Source: Cannabis sativa (Eukaryota; Streptophyta; Magnoliopsida; Rosales; Cannabaceae). From it: DNA of 64,000 bases. A program made the translations under genes and the position numbers. The notes beneath the pieces were generated by a model, which was not told the origin of the DNA, did not search any database, and saw only the letters and a program-made list of their open reading frames with translations. Each line of letters starts with the position of its first letter. The stretch's first letter is position 1. Where the stretch lies: NCBI RefSeq assembly GCF_029168945.1, contig NC_083605.1, positions 42,147,659 to 42,211,658 on the forward strand, written 5' to 3'. This document shows positions 47,451-57,825 of this stretch, piece after piece.

Positions 47451-48719
47451 TTAAATTAAGTGGTTACAACTTAATTTTTGATATTTAATTAAATTTAAAT
47501 TTGAAAAATATTTAAGTTCTAGTTTTTTTTTTCTAATACAACTTAAATTAGATATTATTTTTTCAAATTTTGTGGAAAAGATACTTAGTCAAATAAGATA
47601 TTTTCTAGATAGTTATTTCTAGACTACTTATTATTTCTAATATTAAATAGGAAAATATTATACATTGTGAAATTAATTATTTAAATAATTAATTTTGGTA
47701 CAATTTATTTTAAGTATATTTTTTCCTAGTATTAAACTAGAGATTAATATTTAAGCCTTCTTTACACTTAATTATTTATTTCTTCAATTTAATACATTTA
47801 ATTAATTTGAAAATTAAATATCTAAGTTGATTTTCATCATGATACTTAAATATTTCTTTTTCATGACACTTAACTAAACAGAAAATTATTTTAGTTGAAA
47901 TTTATTTTTTCAACTAAATTTAAATAATTTTCAAAATATATTTTTCTTTATTTTATTAATCAAATTTCGAAATTGCATTTCTTAAATGCTGGAATTTCGA
48001 ATTTTATTTGAAAAATAGATTAAAGTTGTAAATTATTTATTTTAATTTTGGACCAACTTAAATCAATGATTTTTTCATTTAATGATTAATTAAAATAAAT
48101 GAAGTAAAATATATTTTATTAGAAATTGAATTAATTAGTCAAATGAAAATCTAGATAGATATTATCTATTTTTGCTTGAAGTATTTTTCTAATGTATTTA
48201 ATTAAATAGAAAATTAATATTTAAGTTGATTTTCATCATCATACTTAAATATTTGACATTTTTCTAATATATATTTAATTAAATAGGAAAATTATATTTT
48301 TTTGTTGTAAATTAATTTTATTAATTAATTTTGGGCCAACATTAAATTAGAATAATTTTTCCAGGATTAATTTTTTATTTTAACATGCATTTTCGAAAAT
48401 TGTATCCTTGAATACTTTAATTTTTCGAAATGCAATATATATTTATAGAAAATAAAATTTGAGTTGTAAATTAATTTAAATTAATTTTGTAACAACTTAA
48501 ATTGAATATTTTTCTAAATATTTATTGGAAATTATTACTAAGATGGAAATAATTCATGTTATTTTCATATCCATCTAAGTAAAATTTATAAATATTAAAT
48601 TAAAATTTATATTTAGAATTTTTCATTCTAAATTGGAAATTTTAATAAATATATATTTAAAATAAATAGATTAAATAAAGAGAATCAAAGAAAATACAAC
48701 TCTCTTGAAATAATGAGCT

Positions 48720-49640
48720 TTATTATTAAGATATTCGATCTCCATTGTGGGTTTTACACCGCGTTTGTTTTAGTGAGTAATCCTCCCTAATGGAGGAACG
48801 TTCATTAGCAATTTCGCACCGTTTAACCTCGCATGATAAGTAGTTTGTAAGTGTTTTGTATGGTATGGATCACCCTAATGGTGGCGACCATACTTGACTT
48901 GCAAATTATAAAACAATGGTAGAAGCTCATAAGATAGAATTGCCTTGACTCTCGCCTAAACGGGACAACACTGAATTCCAATCTTGATCGAATAAAAGGT
49001 TGCTAGAATGTTTAACATTTTAGACGAGCTGACAACTCTATTCAATGAATGGTAGCTTTGACTCTCGCCTAAACGGGACACTGATATCAGTTTGTTGAAA
49101 ACCTTGGAAATTATTTAGGATTATATGTTTTAGTATTTTCACTTGTCATTCCTACTTGCTATATGCTTATAATTTCTGAATTATGTATGAATTTATATTG
49201 AACCATGTTATTCTCTGTTATTAAGTTGTAGTTTAATTTCGAATCTTCATTGTTGGTCTAACTTGGCTTGTTTATCTAATGAGATAAATCCCTAGTGGAT
49301 TTTCACCATTAGACATACATAATAGTGTTAGATCTCGAAAGATAAATATTGTATATGCGACATCTAGCTGTTCATCAATTGATGACACCTTAGACTAGTA
49401 TTTTTACGATATGAAACAAGAAGATTGTATAAATAAGATTACTTTGACATTCGCTAATCGAAGCATCGTTGGATTCTTATTTATAAACGAAATTATCCTA
49501 ATTCCTCTTAGCTTATTCATTTCGAATTAGCTTCAAAACATATCATTGGATGAAGGGTCTATAAATGATTTCATATCATTCTATATTTTCTCTTAAGAAA
49601 TTAAATGACACATATGATTATAATCCCGAAATTCTATTCC
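48720..49640 (+). repeat. Duplicated leader module of the copia family
   Basis: Two diverged modules start near 48735 and 49245. Each has, in order, a CATTGT-GGT start, a TAATGAG/AGTGAGTAATCC and TAATGGA block, an ATCTCGAAAGAT-like block, and a GACTCTCGC / GACATTCGC block followed by GGATTC or GAATTCC and a GAATTATCC-like end. The same pair is in element C at 11247-12110. It is not coding. Confidence 0.6.
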
Positions 49641-49979
49641 CAATTTATATAAATCCTCAATCTTAGAAATCTCCTACTTGTATGGGCAAATCAGACTTAG
49701 AGTTAAATTAGTAGTGGTGGTCCAAGATAGAATTACTCATTATATTTGGTATAAATTTAAAGTCTTTGACTTTAATTTTAGATTCCAAACAGAAATTTTC
49801 TTATATATCTAATTCTAGAATACAATACAGTTACACTTTCTCAAGTGTTTAATATCCATCTTCTATTAATGGATTAAAACTGTATGGAATATGAGTTAGG
49901 TATTCTGTGACCAGGATCCACTTGCAGTATTCTAAGAACTCTTTGATGTAACTAAACCTTATCATCAAAAGACACTACC

Positions 49980-51460
49980 ACATTTTTTTTAATCTATGGC
50001 CTTTGTATCTTGTTCATAGTGGATTTGACAAGATCAATCTCTGCAAAGAGTTAATATGCCTATATCCGCTGAAAGTAGTTCATCTCATTCGTAGATGGAT
50101 GTACATTCAGGGGTGGATATGAGTTTTTCGTTGTATTCTTAAAACGATAACTCTAGATTATACCTTTTAGCAAGAAATTTGAAATGTTTAAAAATTTCAT
50201 TAATTTCTACCAATGGTTAAAACCATTAAGGTAAGTGGTTAAAGATCTTGCGAACTGATAGGGGTGGAGAAATAGTTAGTAGATATGCAGTTCAAAGATC
50301 ATTAAATTGATTTTTGAATTAATCAAAACTTACCTTCCCAGAAATTTCGAGTTGCATGTTGATGATTAGTAACTAGTACTTGCCTAATTCCTTCTATGGT
50401 AATACAATTTCAGAATGATGTAATGGTTGGGTACTTAATGTAAATCATTACTAGATTCATGGATGACTTAATCAAAATCTTAAGAAAAGCTAGAACTGTT
50501 AACCATGGTTTATTAGCTATTCTATGTGATTAGGGGTGGACCATCCCATCGTCAATAGATAAGAAAGTGTTTGTTCAAACAAATACTACTTTTCTAAGAT
50601 AATGACTAAGTCTGAAAATAAGTAGCAAATAAAGGAGATATTTAATTCTTGATTCCAAAAGTATCCTATCATCTTATTTGATATATGATGATCCCACTGC
50701 CTCTGTTGTCTTGTCACAACCGAAGAGATCAATACCATTTAGTTTTCTTAGACATAATTCACGGTACCTTGTCATAGTGGGAGAGTTTCTAGGAACTCAC
50801 CTTCTTATGACTTGGGAGACACTAGTGATTAAAATCCATTGTGAGTTTAAACAAGTAATGGATTGTCAAGATAAGAAACTAAGAAGAAAGCCAATAGATC
50901 TATGGTTTAATCCATTCACATGGAATAACCTAAATCTTTCTATTACAAGGACATAAAAGGAAATTTCGTGTATGTCTATTCAATGGACTTAACAAAACTT
51001 CCTGTTCCTAGTATTATAGGTTTGAGTTTATCTAAACCTATGGCTTGTCGTATACCTGGTAATTACTTACTCTAATGCAAGCAACTTACTTTAGTAAGAT
51101 GCTAACGCATTTTCTTTCTAATGGCAATCTACAGAAGCTTCACAACTTCTTAGACATAGATTTTATTTATCTAAGGAAAAGTCTCAACTATTCCAGAAAA
51201 GATAAAGCCATGAAAGAATTTGTTAAATCAACAGTGAGAGGTCTTAGATATGCTTTTGTATGCCTTAGACCAGACACCTGCTGTTGAGTGGGAGTAATGA
51301 GTAGGTATCAGATTAATCCAGGAGAAGAACATTGGAAGACAATCAAGTAAATCCTAAGATTAAGAAAAGGAACTATATGTTAGTCTATAAGGGTGTGTTT
51401 AAAACTCTTAGACTACACCATTTCAGATTTCGAAATTTGCCTTTGTGCTAGAAAATCTTT
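49980..51460 (+). pseudogene. Eroded copia pol in element A
   Basis: Fragments of a Ty1-copia polyprotein survive without a continuous frame. The integrase core motif ILRTDRGGEIVS lies at 50245-50280. Near the end, at 51075-51287, a frame reads DKAMKEFVKSTVRGLRYAFV then CLRPDTC, corresponding to the copia RT/RNase H junction (consensus VGSLMYAMLCTRPDI). It is followed in another frame by GVMSRYQINPGEEHW. The distance from the integrase motif to CLRPDTC is about 1 kb, where intact copia elements have roughly twice that, so most of RT is missing. The same eroded arrangement is present in elements C and E. Confidence 0.8.
50678..50956 (+). CDS. Conserved 92-codon open frame in copia remnant
   Basis: This frame starts MIYDDPTASVVLSQPKRSIP and ends FNPFTWNNLNLSITRT. 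It lies between the integrase and RNase H remnants. The copy in element E (62684-62962, minus) is open over the same 92 codons with eight amino-acid differences. I cannot assign it to a copia domain, and it may simply be an out-of-frame or remodelled piece of pol. It has no signal peptide or membrane segment. The surrounding frames are broken while this one is open in two copies, but two copies are too few to argue selection. Element C has lost it by deletion. Confidence 0.3.
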   Translation: MIYDDPTASVVLSQPKRSIPFSFLRHNSRYLVIVGEFLGTHLLMTWETLVIKIHCEFKQVMDCQDKKLRRKPIDLWFNPFTWNNLNLSITRT

Positions 51461-51892
51461 CTGATAAGATGGTGGTTACTCTGCGGGTGGAATAGTGATT
51501 TTGGAGAAGTGTAAAAACCTATCTGAAGTTTCTAGGTCTACCAGGGAGGGACTGGATTTTAAAGTTGCAGGAAAGATACTTATTCAGTCTAAGGAAAGTT
51601 CTATACATTTTTGGCACCATTCCAAATTGCCTACACTACTAGTGTTAATTTCCTGATTAACCAAAAGTAGTTGCCAAAGGTATAAGAATCCAGTATCCCA
51701 AGAGAGTAGACATATAGAGAGGAATTTCACATTATCAATGATTTGGTGATTAAGGAAGAGTAATAGTGGAGGAAAGGTTGTGGTTAATTCAACTTTTCAG
51801 ATCCTATTACAAGGAGTTTACTACTACTACACTTGATTTGTATATCGAGGTGTTGAGATTATTTGAAACGCACCTTTTGTTTTATATTAGTG

Positions 51893-51904
51893 CAAGTGGG
51901 AGTT
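51893..51904 (+). other. Polypurine tract of copia element A
   Basis: CAAGTGGGAGTT lies directly before the 3' LTR. Confidence 0.85.
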
Positions 51905-53802
51905 TGTTGGGTTTTATGACCTAAATAAAACTCATTTCAATATAATCAGATTTACTTATTAATATAGATCAGAAATAACATTTAATGTTGCATGGTTCAC
52001 ATGATTTATTTCATGATTATATGTACATAATGTATAAATTCATCTGGAACCCTTTTCACATACTTGATCCTGTTTATTGTGTCGTCAACACATTGGAAAG
52101 TAAACATGACTATGTGAATAAAGTTTCCTAGATTTATCAGACATAGGGTTTTACTGATATGATAATCTACAACAGAGTTTACTTGCATTGGGAGAAGTGC
52201 TATGTTCTTTCCAAAGCATTGGTTAAAGTAAAGCTCAGGTTGGATGCATGGAGTATGCATCGGAAGGGACCGATATTGAACTTTGACTTAGATTTATTAA
52301 ACTTACCGTAATATCTATTCAAGTCAATATCGCCTAGTTGATCCTAGATCAAATGATCTTAATCCTAATATGATTAGGCTCAATCTTGAAAGGCTATTCG
52401 TGTTCTTTGATTTGTTAGTTAAGCCTACTTTTAGGTCAGGGTGATACGTACATTTTGGGAACACGGTAGTGCAATTGAGTGGGAGCGCTATCATAAACAT
52501 GGAATCTATAGCTTCTATCTGGCGAATAGTAAGCAAAGGATGATCTCCTTCGAGCTTGACCAAACGAACATAAATGGTGGATTACTCATTTCACATAAGC
52601 TGAAATATCATCTATACGGGGTCAAGTGTTTTAAGGAATAAATACATTGTAGGGTGTAACGGTAATTTAATCCCTTTACAGTGTAGATCATTCATATAGA
52701 GGATCAGTGATCACATTAGGATTATAACAATGGATAACTAATGATGTGTCTATATGGTGGAACATATAGAGCATTCTATATACTGAGAGTGCAATTCTAA
52801 GTTCTATGCGTGGATTCAACGAAGAATTAATAAGTTAGTGAATTTTAGTGCTAAATTCTTGATCTACTTATTGGAAGCTCGGTTATATAGACCCATGGTC
52901 CCCGCACTAGTTGAGATAATATTGCTTGTAAGACTCATATAATTGGTTTTGATTAATCAATTATAATTCTCAAATTAGACTATGTCTATTTGTGAATTTT
53001 TCACTAAGTAAGGGCGAAATTGTAAAGAAAGAGTTTATAGGGGCATATTTGTTAATTATGATACTTTGTATGGTTCAATTAATAAATATGATAAATGACG
53101 TTATTATTTAATAATTATTTATAGTTATTAAATAGTTAGAATTGGCATTTAAATGGTTGAATTAGAAAATTGGCGTTTTTGAGAAAATCAGATGCAGAAA
53201 AGATAAAACTGCAAAATTGCAAAAAGTGAGGCCCAAATCCACCATGTAGGGCCGGCCACTTTTGTAGGGTTTTTCCCTCTGATATTTTTATTATTTTAAT
53301 GCCAAATAATTCAAACCTAATCCTAGTGGAATGCTATAAATAGATAGTGAAGGTTTCAGGAAAATTACACTTTTCTTCTGACACTTCTGATTCAGAAAAA
53401 AACTGAGCCTCTCTCTCTCCCTATCTTTAGCTGCCACTTCTTCTCTCTCTTGTTCATTGAAATTTCGAAATTTCTTAGTGTATGAGTGGTTCCCACACAC
53501 AGCAAGTGATACCTCAATCATAGTGAGGAAGATCGTGAAGAAAGACTTTCAGCAAGAAGGAGTTTCAGCATCAAAGATTCAGAGAAAGAGATCCAGGTTC
53601 AGATATTGATAATGCTCTGCTACAGAAAGGAATCAAGGGCTAGATATCTGAACGGAAGGAGTCATTATATTCCGCTGCACCCAATGTAAGGTTTCCTAAA
53701 CTTTATATGTGTTTATTTCATCGTTTTAGAAAGTTCATATTTAGGGTGTTAATAAACATACTTGTGAGTAGATCTAAGATCCTTGTAAAATAATTTCCAA
53801 CA
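51905..53802 (+). mobile_element. 3' LTR of copia element A
   Basis: This uninterrupted 1898-bp LTR begins TGTTGGGTTTTATGACC and ends TTTCCAACA, followed by the TGTAT duplication. It is the reference copy for the family in this window. Confidence 0.93.
53334..53343 (+). promoter_or_regulatory. TATA box of copia LTR (A, 3')
   Basis: CTATAAATAG is at the conserved position; the matching site in the 5' LTR is TTATAAATAG. Confidence 0.6.
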
Positions 53803-53807
53803 TGTAT

Positions 53808-55583
53808 GACACAGACGTGCATGTTACGATCACATGCCTATTTATGTCTACGTATCGTAGACCTACATGTTGCGCTCACACATCTAATTACAATAAGGCC
53901 TTAGAATGGTTCCTCTCGGTTCTAATTACCGAGTCCAACCAAGTTATGCCTTGAACACATAATCCTAAATCTTACATATTCATATACTGATATATATATA
54001 TATATCATGGCATAGCTTTCATACAACATATATCATTAGGGTAATAACCCTAGGCAATTAAACCGCTCATCTTAGGGTAATAACCCTAATCCTAGTTATT
54101 GATTTATCACATATATATTTCCAATATAAGTGCCACCACGCATAACTCTACGTGCTAACTACTGTCTTACCTGATGTCCCACAATAGTAGAGAATCAAAA
54201 TCCTCGGGTGCTCCTGACTAGGTGCCGGTAATCCTAGTCACATTATTGGGATTTTACACAACAAGGGTTAACCCCTAATTTCACAGTCATAAAATATTCA
54301 CATGGCATTTAAAATTCAAATAATCACATAGATCTCGGAACAAGCTTTCCAACAGTATAAAGAACGTCCCAAACGGAGTACCGAGTCAAAAGTTATGGCA
54401 GAAATAAAAACTCAAAAAAATTAATAAACTGCCATTACGATGGTCGCGACTAGACTTATGATAGTCGCGACTAATGGGATTAAAAACCCAAAAAAACTCA
54501 ATTTTCAGCTACGAAAATTATGCCCAAAACACATCCAAACCCAAACCGAAACTTAGAACCATCACATAGGCTTTCAATCATTAAACAGAGAGTCTAAAAC
54601 ACCATTTCATGCATTAAACATCAACAAAAACTCTCAAAATTCAGATTGTACAAAATCAAAATCATGCTCAAACACATAACTCTTCAAGCTCAAAGACTTG
54701 AGCTTTAAATCCTTTAATCCCTAACATTTTTCTAGCAGCATAATTAAAAAATAGAGACCAAATTCAAGCATTAAAAACATCCTAGGATTATACCATAGTC
54801 CAACCAAATCCAAAACATCATACAGTCAAAGATTCATGCTAAAATCAACAAAATGTCACTAACATGCAATACAACTTCATCATCTTTAACAAACTCAACC
54901 TTTTCAGCTACAAATTCAGCAACAAAAATCAAAATAAAAAACTATAAAAACTACCTCAACTTCCAATTCCAAGCTATGCACAATGAACCCCCAAGATTCA
55001 AGCTCCAACCAAGCAATTTCTTCGAAAAATCAAAGAGAAAATAAGAGAGGGGTTGAGAGAGAGAGGGGGTCGGCTAAGAGGGGATCCAAAACCAGAATTT
55101 CCTTTTTCATTTCCTTAAAATTTAACTTTTATCAAAGTAAATCAATAAAGGTCAAAAGACCATTTTACCCCTAAGGCTAAAAATCAAGCTCACATACACG
55201 CAAGGGCAATTTAGTCATTCCATGCATAATTAAATCCAATTGAATTTTAGATTATCACCATTAAATAAAAATGCCAATTATTTCAATCCAAATAACATTT
55301 CAGGCCCGATCCCAGTTCGGCCCGAAATACCCAGATGTGACTATACTGCGCCAACCTGTCAGAACACACCTGAAAAAGACAACACATGTATACTATACAA
55401 TAAAATATTTCCATAAGCACGTTAAATAATTAATTTCACTGTTTTACCCTCTCGGGTCAAAATTACTAAAATACCACTAGCTCACCAACAGGGTCTCAAC
55501 ATAGCATAAATCATATAAATTCTCATATATTAAATTATATAATAATATAATTTCTTCAATTATACATAATTATCTAGTTAGGG
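53808..55583 (-). mobile_element. Chromovirus-like LTR G, part 3
   Basis: This is the continuation of LTR G after copia A. It shares the architecture of the main gypsy LTR in reverse: a hairpin pair (54035-54089), a CTTACCTGATG block (reverse of a CAG/GTAAG donor-like site, about 54170), and a purine-rich AGAGAGAGAGAGGGGGTCGGC tract near 55060. A block resembling the GGGGCAAAAAGACCATTTTG segment follows near 55150 as GGTCAAAAGACCATTTTACC. It is cut at 55584 by gypsy element F, and its end is not visible. Together with 37104-37470 and 39342-39435 it exceeds 2.2 kb. Confidence 0.65.
54035..54089. repeat. Pair of TTAGGGT-AATA-ACCCTAA hairpins
   Basis: Two inverted repeats, at 54035-54052 and 54072-54089, have starts 37 bp apart; the first has one arm-end mismatch. 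They occupy the same LTR position as the CCATGT-TGG-ACATGG array of the main family. Confidence 0.75.
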
Positions 55584-57824
55584 TGTAAAACCCTAACTAC
55601 CTTAGGCGTATTACGTGATTTTTAAACATACTGTGCAGCTCGTTGCTAATCAACGAGGTTTATGGAAAAACGTGATTAATTAAAATTTTGCTTTTTGATT
55701 AAACTGGTAAAACATATTATAAAAGACTCGGGATCCCGATATAAAAATATTTACAAAAAAGTTTCACTGTTAAACTATTACATCAAAATAAAAGTCGTTT
55801 AACGACCAGTTACAAAAATTCAGCCTTGCTGTCCCGAGGATCGTACGCTCCAGGCCTAACCGCCCCGACATGTACAATCTCATAAGCTCGCTCACGGTCC
55901 ATCAGCTATAGCCTTGCCTTTACCTACACATGAACATAAACTGTGAGTCGACAGACTCAGTAAGAAAAGCATAAAAATATCAAACATAATTCTAACTGCC
56001 GTGTCCAACACGATACTGAGTACCGCTACCGCCATGTCCAACATGGTACTGAGCCACTACTGCCATGTCCAACATGGTACTGAGTTTTGAACGTTCATAG
56101 GGACGGTACTATCGACAAATATCCTCCTGATCGGTCGAACCGGTCATACTCCGGCTGCTGGTCATACTCCAGCCTGTACCGACGGGATAGGTCAATAGCA
56201 CTGAACCACGAACCAATTGTCAGCCTGATCGGTCGAACCGGTCATACTCCGGCTGCTGGTCATACTCCAGCCTGTACCGACGTGACAGGGTTGGATGGTT
56301 CGAAGCCTAAATACATAACTAATGTAATCTAGCAGGCTTCCTACATGCACGCTAAACATGTAATCTACATACGCATACTGTTATACTAATCTTACCTGGA
56401 TTCCGAATTCAGGTGTGCCGGTCAACCTGACTGGAACTTAGCTGAGCGGCGGATTACAGGCTCCTAAACCGTAAAAATCACAACACCGATAAGTGATACG
56501 CTAAATCACAACGGGGACAAAGGTTTTAAAACCAAACCTAACTCACTGCAACTTAATACTAAAATACCCCCAAACTAGCAGAGAACAAACTGACTGAAAA
56601 CCCGAAACTAGCACAAAACGGAAAGTTGAGAAAAACCGGTTTCTTCCCCCTACTGCAAAATCCGGGTAACCGGTTTTACAGTGTAAAACCGGTTAGCCGG
56701 TTTTACCCAGAAAAAACACAAAAATCATTTCACCAACCAAAACGATTCCAAACTCAACCAAACTTTCCAGACCTGCTAATTAGACCCTAATAAACATTTT
56801 CCAAGTGATAAAACAAAGCTTCAAGCACAGAATCAAAATTTGCCATTAAAGCTCAAGCTTTGAGTTCTAAACTCAAGCTTGAGCAAAACCACCTAGCATG
56901 CATTCAAACCCACTCAAATTTACTAAAACATACATAAAATTACCTCTGAAAACTATTAAAAACAATAGTAACATCACAGTAACAGATTCACAACATTTCT
57001 TCAAAAACCACATATTTTACATAGAAAGTTCAAAGCTTTAAACAAGGTACTAAACATGCATTTTTAACAGCTTAAATAACCTCAAAATAACATACATACA
57101 TTCCAGAAATAAACCATAGAACCCAGCAGTAATTACAACTAAGAATCCAAGCATGCATCACCAACTTTTCATCAAAACTCAACAAAACACAAGAAGAGGT
57201 TACAAGAGCTAACCTAGCTTGAAGTGAACCTTAAAATGAGATGAATTAGCAAGCAAACTTCAATGGAGAAATCAGCTCCTTGCTGCTCCAAGGCTTGGCC
57301 GAAAAGAGAGAGGCTTGAGAGAGAGAGTTTTTTGAAAATTCTATTTTCTAAACTTATGACTTTGAGTGAAATGAAAAATAAAGGAAAAGAAGGCTTTAAC
57401 TAAATCTATTTCAGCCAAATAATAAAATAATAACATTTATTTTTCAATTTAATTAAGTCACTAAAAGACAAAAGTCAATGGGGCAAAAAGACCATTTTGC
57501 CCCTCCACACTAAAATCACATAAAAATCACTAAAGGGGGTATTTTTGGAAATTCTAAATTCCCGGCCATTCCCGACATTCCCAATGTCTAATAAACCGAC
57601 CCAAACTAATAACATGCTAAGTTGTGATTTCTACTGAGCCAAACGCCGAGTTCCAAAATACCGGGCACCGGAAATGCAAAACATGAAAAACTACTGAATA
57701 ACATAACCATGCATTTCTGAATTCCATAAATAACAGCATAATAAATTATTTAAATAGCTATAAATAATTTCATAAATAATCATGATTAACTGCTAATTTC
57801 CAAATTAACTAAGCGGGCTTTACA
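55584..57824 (-). mobile_element. 3' LTR of gypsy element F
   Basis: This 2241-bp LTR begins TGTAAAACCC (TGTAACACCC in other copies) and ends GGGCTTTACA. The hairpin/tandem block is at about 55998-56285. At 56631-56708 the palindrome cassette is replaced by an unrelated but also palindromic block. Confidence 0.92.
56631..56708. repeat. Alternative palindrome cassette in LTR of F
   Basis: In place of the CCGGAATTCCGG cluster this LTR has a long inverted repeat at 56668-56694 (arms AACCGGTTTTAC and GTAAAACCGGTT, 3-nt loop) with further ACCGGTT and AGCCGGTTTT pieces around it. Confidence 0.85.
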
Positions 57825-57825
57825 A

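Larger units (their letters stand above)
43606..49640 (+). mobile_element. Copia element A leader (no gene)
   Basis: This AT-rich region follows the 5' LTR. It starts with a degenerate primer site (43608-43620), then a short variable GC segment (about 43885-43925), then long AT-rich tracts, and finally the duplicated CTCTCGCC modules (48720-49640). It is interrupted by the solo LTR 45136-47027. The block near 45000-45110 is also found at 1940-2050 (reverse) and 9470-9600, showing collinearity of three copies. Confidence 0.8.
39436..53802 (+). mobile_element. Ty1-copia element A, complete, with two nested solo LTRs
   Basis: The element is flanked by a perfect TGTAT duplication (39431-39435 and 53803-53807). 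Its 5' LTR is 39436-43605 (interrupted by a gypsy solo LTR at 40386-42715), its internal region 43606-51904 (interrupted by a copia solo LTR at 45136-47027) and its 3' LTR 51905-53802. Without insertions it is about 10 kb. The internal region is mostly an AT-rich leader of about 4 kb followed by an eroded pol remnant of about 2 kb. No gag or intact pol is present, so it must have moved, if at all, with proteins supplied in trans, or it has decayed since. Confidence 0.93.

Noticed and set aside
53988..54006. TA-repeat microsatellite
   Set aside because: About nine dinucleotides in an AT-rich LTR; ordinary.
54035..54089. Telomeric repeat (TTAGGG)
   Set aside because: Only two isolated hexamers within hairpins, and the usual plant telomere unit is TTTAGGG.
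54853..55174. Two 63-codon frames in LTR G
   Set aside because: Composition-driven (Ser/Asn/Lys-rich), overlapping in different frames inside an LTR.
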